From positions 1 to 52,191 of the forward strand of contig CABHPA010000033.1 of the NCBI GenBank assembly GCA_902168245.1: 52,191 nt of DNA. Reading direction: 5' to 3'. A program made the position numbers and the translations under genes. The notes beneath the pieces were generated by a model. That model was not told where the DNA came from. It worked only from the letters and a program-made list of their open reading frames with translations, and made no database searches. The DNA comes from Candidatus Melainabacteria bacterium. GTDB taxonomy: Bacteria > Cyanobacteriota > Vampirovibrionia > Vampirovibrionales > Vampirovibrionaceae. Shown one piece after another: positions 43,298 through 52,122 of the stretch (its first letter is position 1; each line of letters begins with the position of its first letter).

Positions 43298-43581
43298 AAA
43301 TGGAAATAATCACCAATTTGGGAAATAAAGGATGGGAGACTCCCACCTGGGGTTTCAGGGGCGTGATATTCCGGGTAGTTTGCCGGAAAAAAGCCGGTAT
43401 ACGGCCTAAAGGGGTACATGCTTCCCCCTACCGCCGGATAGGGCGGTAAAAAAGCGGATGGGTACAAGTTGGGCGCATAGTTAAAGCCCCCGTAGCCTCC
43501 GCCATACCCGCCATAGCCCCCATATCCGCCGTAAGACGGGGGGTAAAACCCTGGGCCGTTGAAAACGCTACCGTAAACCAT
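43294..43581 (-). CDS. Small Gly/Tyr/Pro-rich low-complexity protein
   Basis: The 95-residue protein has an excellent ribosome site (GGGGAG, 8 bases before the ATG at 43581), so I believe it is real. Residues 15-33 are a run of Gly-Gly-Tyr repeats, and Pro and aromatic residues fill the rest (FYPPSYGG, YPFRPYTGFFP). There is no signal peptide and no known domain. The composition recalls disordered, condensate-forming or surface proteins, and resembles the Pro/Phe-rich tails of the proteins at 19767 and 30651. It converges on mtnC with a 4-base overlap. Function is unknown. Confidence 0.7.
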   Translation of the reverse strand: MVYGSVFNGPGFYPPSYGGYGGYGGYGGGYGGFNYAPNLYPSAFLPPYPAVGGSMYPFRPYTGFFPANYPEYHAPETPGGSLPSFISQIGDYFHF

Positions 43582-43722
43582 CCTTCAGACTCCCCGTTTC
43601 ATGCTACTAAAATCAACACATCTGCCTATGCGAGCGTTTGGCCCCATGCCAAAGCCGCAGCGAACCATCCCATCTACTATAAAAATAAAAACATTTTAAA
43701 TGGAATTCTTGCCTGCCCGTCC

Positions 43723-44220
43723 CTAATAAGACCAGAGCGATTGGCCTTGCAAGGGTTTTACAAAATGATAACCCCGGATGATAAAGCCCTCCCGGTAATA
43801 GAATCGGTGGGAATCCGTGTTTTCGATTTTAGTGTCCAGGGTGGCGATGCTGGCCCCGGCTTCCTGGGCGAAGGCGAGGCAGTGGTTCAGCAGGCGCTTG
43901 CCAATGCCTTTGGATTGATGGGCGCTATCCACCGCAAAATTGTCGATGTCCACCTGTAATTCGCACCAGATGCGGGGAATGAGCCACAAACCCACCACGC
44001 CCAGGCATTCCCCTTCCTCGTTCAGGTAGGCGAATTGCCGGTAATCCATGCGAACGGCCTGACTGAGGATTTCCCGGTACTTTTCCAGCGTCAGGTGCGT
44101 GTACATTTGCTGAATTACAGGCCATCCGGCTTCCATATCTTCAACGGTGCGCCAGGTGACGATGGAATGGCTTGCGGTCTGTTGGTTTTCAGGAGAGAGT
44201 GCTGGTTGGACGGCTGACAT
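43723..44220 (-). CDS. GNAT-family N-acetyltransferase
   Basis: The 165-residue protein has the GNAT fold, with VDSAHQSKGIGKRLLNHCLAF as the acetyl-CoA-binding motif A (Q-S-K-G-I-G, about 105-125) and the strand GVVGLWLIPRIW before it. The C-terminal RFYYREGFIIRGYHFV is motif B. AAGGAG 8 bases upstream supports the ATG at 44220. The acceptor (amine, peptide or antibiotic) cannot be inferred. It is a single gene. Confidence 0.9.
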   Translation of the reverse strand: MSAVQPALSPENQQTASHSIVTWRTVEDMEAGWPVIQQMYTHLTLEKYREILSQAVRMDYRQFAYLNEEGECLGVVGLWLIPRIWCELQVDIDNFAVDSAHQSKGIGKRLLNHCLAFAQEAGASIATLDTKIENTDSHRFYYREGFIIRGYHFVKPLQGQSLWSY

Positions 44221-44461
44221 GCTGGATTCTCCTTAATCTCTGGGGCTCCTGCAAATAACGGCAATTTAATCGGTCGCGTTGGATTTTGTTTGCCGTCAGT
44301 TTATGGAAAACGGTTCATTTTGCCGAGGCGTCAGGTCGTAAAATTCAGTGATGTTGTGCCAAGTATAAAATAAAAACAAAATGCAAAATGATCCGCATGT
44401 TAAGAACTTGCGGCAATCAGATATATCGTCATGCGCCAAAATGCAGGCAGTCTGGCGTACG

Positions 44462-45922
44462 CTAAAACGTTTTGCGAACCAGCGTTTTCATGTAGGAGTA
44501 TTCATCAATCCCGGCCAATACGCCTTCGCGCCCTGTGCCGGAGTCCTTGATGCCGCCGTAAGGCAATAAATCGGCCCGGTAGGTGGGAATGTCGTTGATG
44601 ATGACCCCGCCCACATCCAGCGTGTGGTAGGCTTGCTCCGCTTGCGTAAAGTCGCTGGTGTACACGCCCGCCTGCAAGCCGTACTTCGATTGATTGACCA
44701 GGGCCAGCGCCTCTTCAAAACTGCCGTAAGTGGCCACGGTAACGATGGGAGCGAATACTTCCTCCGCGTTTACGGGCATGTCCGTCGTGGTGCGGTCTAA
44801 AATAGTGGGGTTCATGGTAAGCGCGTTATAGGTGTTGCCGCCGTACACCACGTTGGCCCCACCTTTCAGGGCGTCCTTAATCAGCAGACGGGTGCGTTGC
44901 AGGTCATCAATGCTGATCATCGGCCCCATATCGGTTTCGGGCTTCATGGGGTCGCCCACTTTCAGCGCGCGGGTGGCCGTTACAAACGCGGGCAAAAAGG
45001 CGTCCTTGATTCGCTCGTTCATGAGCAGCCGCTGCACAGAAATGCAGATTTGCCCGGAAAACGCGAACGCTCCAAACGCGGCCCGTCGGGCGATTTCTTC
45101 CACCGGCTCGCTGAGATCTTCCACAATCAGCGCGGCATTACCGCCTAATTCCAGAGTCACGGATTTTTTTCCGGCCACCGATTTCAGATGCCAGCCCACC
45201 GCCGCGCTGCCCGTAAAAGATAGCTTGGCAAAGGCGTCCGATTTCGCCAGCGCTTCGGCCACCTCATTACTTGTGGGAATCACGCTGATGGCGTCATACC
45301 CTGCCTCAATCGCCAGCCTGCCCAAAAACAGGGCGGTGAGCGGCGTTTTGGGCGCGGGCTTAACGGTAATGGAACAACCCGCCGCAATGGCCGGGGCCAG
45401 CTTATGCACCACTAAATTCAACGGAAAATTATACGGGGTAATGGCCACTACCGGCCCCAGCGGAAACCTCCCAATGCGGCCTTCTCGCCCATCCATTTGG
45501 TACAGGGGGTGGTTCAGGCGCTCGGTTTCGGCGGCGTAGCCCCGACAGATTTGAATGGCGCGCTCGGTCTCGTTTCTGGACAGCTTGATGGGTTTCCCGC
45601 TTTCGCGGGTAATCAGCACGGCCAGTTGCTCCTGGTGGGCTTCCAGCAGGTTGGCGAGTTTCCATAAAATATCCGCCCGCTGGGCTGGCTTGCTTTTGCG
45701 AAAGCTTTGAAAGCCCTGTTCCGCCGCACGTTCGATCAGTTCGACATGCAAGGCTTCCGCGCAATGGCATGCGCCGATTTGGGTGGATTGATCCGCCGGG
45801 TAGTACACAGGCTGGATATTGCCGGTCACGCCAAAGCGTTCGCTACCCTGCAAAATAAACGGCTGGGCATTGGCAATCGGCAGGGACGCTTCCGTGGAAG
45901 AAGATGTGGGATGAACCGACAC
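44462..45922 (-). CDS. NAD(P)-dependent aldehyde dehydrogenase
   Basis: The 486-residue enzyme has all ALDH superfamily marks: GPVVAITPYNFPLN (cofactor domain), KLSFTGSAAVGW, the general base Glu in VTLELGGNAA and the catalytic Cys in SGQICISVQRL. NAEEVFAPIV and LPYGGIKDSGTGREG close the domain. It oxidises an aldehyde to an acid. The GQICISVQ context is shared with glyceraldehyde-3-phosphate (non-phosphorylating), lactaldehyde and sulfo/phosphono-aldehyde enzymes, so I cannot choose between them. The start is GTG at 45922 with AAGGA 9 bases upstream. It follows the sugar-binding lipoprotein gene by 36 bases and is probably co-transcribed with it. Confidence 0.92.
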   Translation of the reverse strand: MSVHPTSSSTEASLPIANAQPFILQGSERFGVTGNIQPVYYPADQSTQIGACHCAEALHVELIERAAEQGFQSFRKSKPAQRADILWKLANLLEAHQEQLAVLITRESGKPIKLSRNETERAIQICRGYAAETERLNHPLYQMDGREGRIGRFPLGPVVAITPYNFPLNLVVHKLAPAIAAGCSITVKPAPKTPLTALFLGRLAIEAGYDAISVIPTSNEVAEALAKSDAFAKLSFTGSAAVGWHLKSVAGKKSVTLELGGNAALIVEDLSEPVEEIARRAAFGAFAFSGQICISVQRLLMNERIKDAFLPAFVTATRALKVGDPMKPETDMGPMISIDDLQRTRLLIKDALKGGANVVYGGNTYNALTMNPTILDRTTTDMPVNAEEVFAPIVTVATYGSFEEALALVNQSKYGLQAGVYTSDFTQAEQAYHTLDVGGVIINDIPTYRADLLPYGGIKDSGTGREGVLAGIDEYSYMKTLVRKTF

Positions 45923-45958
45923 GCAATTTTATCCTTTAAAAACCTGCTAGTGAAACCG

Positions 45959-47245
45959 CTAGGAACCCATTTCCAGTGTAGCATTAATTTCCCGTTGGGC
46001 CTGCCTCAGCGCATTGGGGGGCGATAATTTGCCCAGCATGGCGAGTTGCACGTAATGATCGATAATCTCGTTAATGGCGTTCTGATTGGGGCGAATCTGG
46101 TACGCGGCGCGCGCGCCCAGCAGTTGCGCCGCGCTGATGCTGCGGCCCTGGGCCATTAAATCGGTGGAATTGGTTTGGGAAAAATACGGATTTTGCAGCG
46201 CGCTGGTAACGGAAGGCAACACTGGCGCGGCTTGGGATAAAGCGAGCTGGTTGGTGGCGTTGGTGATATAAGCCGCAAAATCCACCGCCTCTTTGGGGTG
46301 GGCGCTTTTGACAGGCACCACCACCACCATCAGCGCAAAATCCTTCACGCTGGAATCTTCCGGAAATTGGGGCGCGACGCCGGTCACTTTATAAATATCC
46401 GGCGCGTTTTCCTTCACAATTTTGAGAAAGTTCGGGCCAATCAGCAACGAGGCCAGCGTCCCGGCCTGAAAACGCCCCACGGCGGCCTGATGACTTTCCG
46501 TAATCGCTTCGGCGGGAATCCAGCCCTGCTGGTACATATCCACAAAGTAGGCCAAATGATCCATGGCCTTGTCGGTGGCGAACACCGCGCGGCCTTGCGA
46601 ATCGTAGAGTTTCACCCCGATTTTTTGCAGTTCCTTCAGAAAATTGCCATGCTCGGCAATGACCGGCATCATGCCGTAGGCATTTGCCTTTTTGCGCACG
46701 GCTTCCGCAAAGTCCGGCAGCGCCTCAAACGTGGCAGGCGGTGCGGTATAACCCGCCTTTTGCAGGATTTGCCGGTTGTAAATCGTCACGCTGGAAGTAA
46801 TGTACCACGGCAGCCCGAACGCCAGTTGCTTGCCGTTGGGCTGGTTCAACGTGGCGGCCTGCCATGCCACGGGTAAATAACTATCCCGAATGCGTTGGGG
46901 CAAGGCCGTGTTCATGTTCAGCAAGGCGTTGCGGTTGGCCAGTATCGCCGAAAAATCAGGGTTCAGGTTGATCACGTCCGGCGTGTGGCCGCTCATCATG
47001 GCGGTGAGAGTGCGCTTTGGGCCTTCGGAAAACGGCACGTCTACCCAGCGAATGCGCACGTTGGGATGCTCGCGCTCGTAGGCCAGGAACATAGGCTCCA
47101 GCGTGGTTTTGAAGGTATCCAGTTGCAGCGTCCAGAATTCCAGCGTAATTTTATCGGAAACCGGTTTTTGCTCGCCCGAGCAACCGCCCACAAACAGGGA
47201 AAGCACGACGCCAGCGATCAACGCCAACGGTGTAATCCGCTTCAC
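45959..47245 (-). CDS. ABC sugar-binding lipoprotein (orphan solute-binding protein)
   Basis: The 428-residue protein resembles family-1 (maltose/UgpB-type) solute-binding proteins: TLEFWTLQLDTFKTTLEPM at the mature N-terminus, VRIRWVDVPFSEG, and LNPDFSAIL. The signal peptide ends in a lipobox, LFVGGC, so it is lipid-anchored in the envelope. The start is GTG at 47245 with AAGGA 9 bases upstream, and it overlaps the stop of the DUF3343 gene (GTGA). No permease or ATPase gene is adjacent, so it is either an orphan or serves a transporter encoded elsewhere. Sugars or glycerol phosphates are the likely ligands. Confidence 0.88.
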   Translation of the reverse strand: MKRITPLALIAGVVLSLFVGGCSGEQKPVSDKITLEFWTLQLDTFKTTLEPMFLAYEREHPNVRIRWVDVPFSEGPKRTLTAMMSGHTPDVINLNPDFSAILANRNALLNMNTALPQRIRDSYLPVAWQAATLNQPNGKQLAFGLPWYITSSVTIYNRQILQKAGYTAPPATFEALPDFAEAVRKKANAYGMMPVIAEHGNFLKELQKIGVKLYDSQGRAVFATDKAMDHLAYFVDMYQQGWIPAEAITESHQAAVGRFQAGTLASLLIGPNFLKIVKENAPDIYKVTGVAPQFPEDSSVKDFALMVVVVPVKSAHPKEAVDFAAYITNATNQLALSQAAPVLPSVTSALQNPYFSQTNSTDLMAQGRSISAAQLLGARAAYQIRPNQNAINEIIDHYVQLAMLGKLSPPNALRQAQREINATLEMGS

Positions 47246-47466
47246 AGCTTGAAATCCTTGAACACCCGCATCACCACGAAGCGGGCCTTGGTCAGCTCCA
47301 TGGGCGCACCCTGCTGGTCGGAGCCTTCAATGTAAATGCCGATATCCGAGCCGGTCTTGTAGCCCAGCGATTCGGGGATGGGAATCACCCGGTGCGCGAT
47401 GCCCCGCTCGTTCAGCCACTGGCTGGCGTTTTCCGTGGTGGGCGTGGATGGCAATACAATCAACAT
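47242..47466 (-). CDS. DUF3343-like small protein
   Basis: The 74-residue protein resembles DUF3343 (putative Se/S carrier-like): an N-terminal strand LIVLPSTPTTENASQW, then LNERGIAHRVIPIPESLG, the usual strand-helix pattern, and YIEGSDQQG. The family usually has a Cys in the central loop; none is visible here, which argues against the sulfur-carrier idea for this copy. The ATG at 47466 has a distant AGGGAG. It is translationally coupled to the binding-lipoprotein gene by a GTGA overlap. Confidence 0.65.
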   Translation of the reverse strand: MLIVLPSTPTTENASQWLNERGIAHRVIPIPESLGYKTGSDIGIYIEGSDQQGAPMELTKARFVVMRVFKDFKL

Positions 47467-47507
47467 CGGCCGGGTACAACCGTTCTCCCTAACGAATTTT
47501 GTTTAGA

Positions 47508-48314
47508 TCATAGCAGATTGAAGACGTTTCGGGCATTGCGGGTGGTGGCTTCCGCCACTTCCTGGTAAGAAATGCCTTTTAACTCCGCGATTTTTTCCAC
47601 CACGTGCTTTACCCGCGCAGGCTCGTTGGGCTTGCCCCGAAAGGGAAGAGGGCTTAAAAACGGCGAGTCCGTTTCCGCCAGAATCCATTCCAGCGGCGTT
47701 TCGCGGGCCGCCTCGTGCAGGTTTTCCGCCTTTTTAAAGGTCACGTTCCCGGCAAAGCTAATGTAGAAATTTTTCTCGATCATGCGCCGGGCAAAGGCCG
47801 CGTCCCCGGAAAAACAGTGCATAATGCCCCGTACGCCCGGCACTTCGTCAATCATTTGGGCCACATCCTCATGCGCGTCGCGGTCATGTACAATTACCGG
47901 CAAATTATGCTTGCGTCCCAGTTCCAGCAAGCCTTTAAAACAGCGCTTTTGCAAATCGGCATGAGTGGTATCCCAGTAGTAATCCAGCCCCGTTTCGCCG
48001 ATGGCGACCACCTTGGGGTGCGAGAGCAGCGCCTCAATTTCATCCAGCCACCGCTCGTTGTCCAGAATATCCGTCACATCCGTGGGATGCACCGCCACGG
48101 CAGCATACACATTCTCAAATCGTTCGGCCAGCGCGATAATTTCCGCAAACCGGGCCGGAGTCACGCTGGGATTCACCAGAAATTCCACCCCGGCAGCCTT
48201 GGCCCGTTCCAGCACTTGCGCCGGATCGGTGCCTGCCGCGCCTTCGGGATGATCTTCCTGGCGTTGAATGTAATCCAGGTGGCAATGGGTATCGATAATG
48301 GTGCTAACGGCCAT
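47508..48314 (-). CDS. tatD: TatD-family metal-dependent hydrolase (DNase)
   Basis: The 268-residue TIM-barrel enzyme has the TatD signature set: DTHCHLDY (metal His pair), GETGLDYYW with a metal Glu, VIVHDRDAHED, IMHCFSGD and ETDSPFLSP with a metal Asp. TatD proteins are 3'-5' exonucleases in DNA repair and quality control. A gene of this type beside metG is widespread in bacteria. Here two genes separate it from metG. The insertion HPEGAAGTDPAQ after the first motif is longer than usual. Confidence 0.93.
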   Translation of the reverse strand: MAVSTIIDTHCHLDYIQRQEDHPEGAAGTDPAQVLERAKAAGVEFLVNPSVTPARFAEIIALAERFENVYAAVAVHPTDVTDILDNERWLDEIEALLSHPKVVAIGETGLDYYWDTTHADLQKRCFKGLLELGRKHNLPVIVHDRDAHEDVAQMIDEVPGVRGIMHCFSGDAAFARRMIEKNFYISFAGNVTFKKAENLHEAARETPLEWILAETDSPFLSPLPFRGKPNEPARVKHVVEKIAELKGISYQEVAEATTRNARNVFNLL

Positions 48315-48331
48315 AAATTGCTCTTAATCCT

Positions 48332-48841
48332 TTAAACAAGACGCAAATGGGGCGTATCGCCATTGCGGTACCATTTGGCGGAGCGAAATTCCACCGGGAT
48401 TTTCTCGTAATCGCCAAACGGGTCGTGGCCCAGGGCTTTTAGCTTTTTAATCCACAACTCCCGCTTGGATTCGGGCAATGCGGTGCCGCACCACGGGCAG
48501 TTGTCGATTTTCCAGTAGGATTCCCCGCCGTCGCGAATGGGGATGCCATATTCGTCGTACTGCTCCACATAAGCAATCAGCACACTGGGGCATTCCCAAG
48601 GATCCTGATGGCTGCCGCATTGGAAATTGGCCTGGTAAGCCATATGTAAACATGGATAGCTGGCCGGATCCACCTTCCATTCCACCAGTTGCTGGCCCTG
48701 GAACCAGTCCCGACAGGCCGGGCAGTCCTGCATATGATCCGAATACGCACCATACTCGCGGGTTTCCCAGTCTTTCCAGTGGATGACGTTGGGCGCCCCA
48801 TCGAATTTGTGATAGGCCTGTTTGAATTGATCGCAGTTCAT
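48332..48841 (-). CDS. Uncharacterised zinc-knuckle protein
   Basis: The 169-residue protein has two parts. The first has HMQDCPACRDWF, the HxxxCxxC form of anti-sigma-type zinc fingers. The second has CGSHQDPWECPSVLI and NCPWCGTALPESKRELW, resembling a family of small uncharacterised proteins with a CPWCG knuckle followed by PESKR. Cys and His content suggests one or two zinc ions. No membrane segment is present. It lies 17 bases upstream of tatD and 58 bases downstream of the next gene, so it belongs to the metG run. The ribosome site is not evident. Function is unknown. Confidence 0.75.
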   Translation of the reverse strand: MNCDQFKQAYHKFDGAPNVIHWKDWETREYGAYSDHMQDCPACRDWFQGQQLVEWKVDPASYPCLHMAYQANFQCGSHQDPWECPSVLIAYVEQYDEYGIPIRDGGESYWKIDNCPWCGTALPESKRELWIKKLKALGHDPFGDYEKIPVEFRSAKWYRNGDTPHLRLV

Positions 48842-48899
48842 AGGAAGTTTAAAATCTTATGTTGAGGAGGAATATAAGCACATCATGACACACTTGCTA

Positions 48900-49412
48900 T
48901 CACAATTTTAGACAGTAGCTTTTTTTGGTGTTGGCTTCAAAAAGATCCAGCTTTGACTGCATTTGGGTAATGGCAATCCCGGTCTTTTCTACCTCATCAT
49001 CACTCATAGAAGGGAACGCCTGTTTCCAATTTGTCCAATAGTTCGCTTTAGTTGCGCCGAGATCGTGTAAGAGAATGGCTAAATTGTTGTCTATAAGTGC
49101 AAGTTTTGAGGATGCATTGTTCCACAAAAGTGCAAGCTCATTGTGAATATCTGTATCAAGAGTTTTTGTACCTGCGTTCAAATCTGTAAGGTAATTACTT
49201 GTGGCGCGCATTGCTGTTTCAAAGGCCGCAATTCCCTCCAACGCTTCTTTTCTATATTCTTGCTTCTGTTGTCGTGAAGCGTTTTTCTTGTCCAGATAAA
49301 CTTGGACACCTATTTGGGCAACTGTTGGGGGAACCCATAGCAGAAGTTGACTCCAGATAGCATTTAAATTGTCAATAAGTGCTTTTGAATCAATTTGTAA
49401 ATCAGAAGTCAT
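48900..49412 (-). CDS. Uncharacterised helical protein, AT-rich gene within the metG run
   Basis: I do not recognise this 170-residue protein. It has a short hydrophobic stretch (about 17-40, LNAIWSQLLLWVPPTVAQIG) that may be a membrane or surface helix, then helical segments rich in Ala, Leu, Asn and Lys (QQKQEYRKEALEGIAAFE). GAGGTG 8 bases upstream supports the ATG. The gene is visibly more AT-rich than its neighbours, which suggests recent acquisition. It sits 23 bases downstream of metG. Confidence 0.7.
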   Translation of the reverse strand: MTSDLQIDSKALIDNLNAIWSQLLLWVPPTVAQIGVQVYLDKKNASRQQKQEYRKEALEGIAAFETAMRATSNYLTDLNAGTKTLDTDIHNELALLWNNASSKLALIDNNLAILLHDLGATKANYWTNWKQAFPSMSDDEVEKTGIAITQMQSKLDLFEANTKKSYCLKL

Positions 49413-49435
49413 GCTTAAATCACCTCATTCAGGGG

Positions 49436-50998
49436 CTATTTTTTCTTGGAGGCTCCGGCGAGTTCGCTGTCCAGGCGGGGGAGAATGGGGCCTTGCAGGT
49501 TGATGCGCTGGCCGGGCTGAATGTGCATCCCGGCAATATCCTCCCAGCGGGGCATTAAGTCGCTGAGGACGGCCTGATATCCCAGTTGCGACCAGATTTC
49601 ATCGCTCAGGGTAGGCGTCATGGGGCTGAGCATGATGGCGACCTGCCGCAGGGTTTCCAGCACGGTGTACATCAGGTCGGCCAGTTCCTGAGTTTTACCT
49701 TCCTTAAAGAGCGTCCACGGCTCTTTGTCGTTGATTTCTTTGTTGGCCCAGTCCACCAGTTGCAGAATCAGCTCGGCGGCCTTCTGAAAATCGTAGGCTT
49801 CATAGGCTTCGCGGACTTCGGCGGCGCCCTCGGTATGCAACATACCCGCCTTGGCGTACTGAGACTGCGGTACCTGGCCTTCAAAGTACTTGTTGGTCAT
49901 ATTCAAAGTGCGGTTCAGCAGGTTGCCCAGGTTGTTCGCCAAATCGGCGTTCACCTTCAGCTTGAAGTCCTCTTCCGTAAAGCTGCCGTCTTGCCCGAAC
50001 GTGGCGACGGTCATCAGGTAATAGCGAATCGGGTCGGGATTTGGCAGGTCGAAACGCTCCTGCAAGGTGAAGGGCGACACCACATTGCCCACGCTCTTGC
50101 TGATTTTGGAATCATTAATGTTGATAAACCCGTGCGCGAACACCTGTCTGGGCAGCGGGATTTCTGCGCTCATCAGCATGGCGGGCCAGTAAATGGCGTG
50201 AAAACGCAGGATATCCTTGCCGATCACATGCACATCCGCAGGCCAGAACTTGCTGAACAGCGCGTCATCGTGCTGGTAGCCCACGCCGGTAATGTAGTTG
50301 CTCAGCGCGTCAATCCACACGTAAATCACCTGCTCCTCATCATCCGGCACCGGGATGCCCCAGCTTACCGAGCTTTTATGACGGGATACGCTGATGTCTT
50401 CCAGATCTTCCAGCATTTGCTGCACTTCCGCCGCCCGGAAATCCGGCAGCACAAAGCCGGGGTTGGTTTTAAGATGATGTTGCAACGCTTCCTTGTACTT
50501 GCTGAGCTTGAAGAAGTAATTCTCTTCCTGTACCTCTTCCGGCTTGCGCTGGTGGTTGGGGCATTCGCCCGCCTCGTTCAGATCGCGTTCGGTCACGAAC
50601 TTTTCGCAGCCGGAGCAGTACAGGCCGGTGTAGGCCCGTTTTTCAATGTCGCCCTTGGCGGCCATTTTGCGCCACAGGTGTTCCACCACCTCGTAATGGT
50701 CTTTGTCTGTGGTGCGAATGAACCGATCGTAAGTCAGGTTCAGGTACTGCCAGGCTTTTTTGAACTCTTCCACCAGCTCATCGGTGTGCTGCTTGGGGGT
50801 AACGCCCCGCGACTGCGCGGTTTTTTCCACCTTGGTGCCGTGTTCGTCCGTGCCGGTCAGGAAGAACACCTCTTTTCCCAGCAGGCGCTGGAACCGGGCC
50901 ATCACATCGGTGGCGATTTTCTCGTAGGCGTGGCCCAGATGCGGGGCCGCGTTGACGTAATCGATTGCGGTAGTGATGTAGTAGGTGTTTTCGCTCAT
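49436..50998 (-). CDS. metG: Methionyl-tRNA synthetase
   Basis: The class I synthetase of 520 residues attaches methionine to initiator and elongator tRNA. HLGHAY (about 20-25) is the HIGH motif and KISKSVGN the KMSKS motif. Between them CSGC ... C-P-N-H (about 130-150) forms a zinc knuckle of the short MetG type. FFLTGTDEHGTKVEK and the Rossmann elements fit. I chose the ATG at 50998 (MSENTYY), since the frame reaches 51073 only through TTG. There is no C-terminal tRNA-binding dimerisation domain, which is common in this form. It heads a run of co-directional genes toward tatD. Confidence 0.96.
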   Translation of the reverse strand: MSENTYYITTAIDYVNAAPHLGHAYEKIATDVMARFQRLLGKEVFFLTGTDEHGTKVEKTAQSRGVTPKQHTDELVEEFKKAWQYLNLTYDRFIRTTDKDHYEVVEHLWRKMAAKGDIEKRAYTGLYCSGCEKFVTERDLNEAGECPNHQRKPEEVQEENYFFKLSKYKEALQHHLKTNPGFVLPDFRAAEVQQMLEDLEDISVSRHKSSVSWGIPVPDDEEQVIYVWIDALSNYITGVGYQHDDALFSKFWPADVHVIGKDILRFHAIYWPAMLMSAEIPLPRQVFAHGFININDSKISKSVGNVVSPFTLQERFDLPNPDPIRYYLMTVATFGQDGSFTEEDFKLKVNADLANNLGNLLNRTLNMTNKYFEGQVPQSQYAKAGMLHTEGAAEVREAYEAYDFQKAAELILQLVDWANKEINDKEPWTLFKEGKTQELADLMYTVLETLRQVAIMLSPMTPTLSDEIWSQLGYQAVLSDLMPRWEDIAGMHIQPGQRINLQGPILPRLDSELAGASKKK

Positions 50999-51205
50999 GG
51001 TTCGGCGTCTTTCCGGCTGAATGTTACGGTAGCCCAGAGGTTTTAAAAGCGTTTGAATGCTCCAAGGGCGCAAGTTCCCCTATTCTCTCAAAGGAGTGCC
51101 GTCCGGTGCAAATGCCGCTTGAAAAACAAGGGGCGTGACCCATTGCCCCAAGACCAGCATTAACCGGCGGCGCAAGCGTTTGCGGTTTGTCCCATGCCGG
51201 TTTGT

Positions 51206-52054
51206 TTATTCAAGGCGCTGGATAAAGCGCGGATCGCCATGCAGGATTTCAAGAAAATTGATGCTCTCGGCAACGGGCTTGTATACCCGGAATGTTTTCA
51301 TAATACCCAGGCTGGCAGCGCTTTCCAGGGGGCCGACAAAGCTGGTGTCCCCGTCCCGGAAGTATGGCATTCTGGCCCAGAACTGCATTTGCTCCTGGTT
51401 CAGGAAAAAACAGCCCGAATGAGGATTGCCCCGCCTTTGAAACTTGATCAGGGAACCAGCAACCGGCATTTGCAGGGTGGGTTGCTGCATAATTTCCTGG
51501 AACGGTTTGCTCAGGTTGGGCAAAATCCTCCCGTCCAGGTACAATTTCATGTAGTGCGTATTGGCCGAAAGTTCGTATCGGTTGGGCTGTAGCAGGTTTT
51601 CGGGGCCGAATACGTGGTTGAATTGCCGCAACTTTTCAAAGAACTGGGAATCCAGTATCACCAGGTCATCTTCCAGAAAGCAGTAATAATCGTAGATCCC
51701 CAGGCGCTCTTCAAGGATTCGGTGGCACTCAAAGCCCAGCATGTTGTCTTGGGCTTGGGTGGGGCAATGCTCATACAAATATTGAGGGATGGTTAAGTGA
51801 TCCAGCAGATGGTTCCCGCCGGTCGTGCAAATCAGTATGCTGACTTCATGAAAATTGCCTCCGAGAATGGGGGCTGCGGTGAGATCCGCCAACTCCATAT
51901 TCATTTCGCGTACACGCGCGCCAAATTGCTGATGAATCCCAAGGATCAACTTGCTCAGGGCGTCAATTCGCGACTGCCCTGATGAAGACGAGGAGCCATA
52001 CTCAATTCCATCCAGCGGTTTATAGAAATGAGGAACCGTAAATAATAATTTCAT
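51206..52054 (-). CDS. Glycosyltransferase-like protein
   Basis: The 282-residue protein begins MKLLFTVPHFY and has a Rossmann-like start, YYCFLEDDLVI with an EDD acidic cluster like a sugar-nucleotide metal site, and HSGCFFLN with GSLIKFQRR nearby, features seen in GT-A-type glycosyltransferases. No known subfamily is certain, and no sugar donor can be named. GAGG just upstream and a sigma-70 promoter (52094-52122) support the ATG at 52054. It may modify surface glycans or proteins. It is a single gene, 207 bases upstream of metG on the same strand. Confidence 0.6.
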   Translation of the reverse strand: MKLLFTVPHFYKPLDGIEYGSSSSSGQSRIDALSKLILGIHQQFGARVREMNMELADLTAAPILGGNFHEVSILICTTGGNHLLDHLTIPQYLYEHCPTQAQDNMLGFECHRILEERLGIYDYYCFLEDDLVILDSQFFEKLRQFNHVFGPENLLQPNRYELSANTHYMKLYLDGRILPNLSKPFQEIMQQPTLQMPVAGSLIKFQRRGNPHSGCFFLNQEQMQFWARMPYFRDGDTSFVGPLESAASLGIMKTFRVYKPVAESINFLEILHGDPRFIQRLE

Positions 52055-52093
52055 CGCCTCAGCAATATCCCACGCATACTCTCCAAAATATAT

Positions 52094-52122
52094 ATTGTCG
52101 TCTAAACCTACACGATTGTCAA
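52094..52122 (-). promoter_or_regulatory. Sigma-70 promoter of the glycosyltransferase-like gene
   Basis: On the minus strand a perfect TTGACA (52117-52122) is followed after 17 bases by GACAAT (52094-52099), a 4/6 -10. The start would be near 52087 and the leader about 30 bases long. The remaining bases to the window end (52123-52191) are AT-rich and show no gene. Confidence 0.65.

Noticed and set aside
43480..43530. Short DNA repeats in the Gly/Tyr-rich gene as a tandem-repeat locus or CRISPR
   Set aside because: The repeats encode Gly-Gly-Tyr within a reading frame with a good ribosome site; this explains them.
49586..51046. 486-codon open frame on the plus strand opposite metG
   Set aside because: It is antisense to a certain gene. 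The His/Arg/Gln-rich translation is the mirror of metG codons, and there is no ribosome site.
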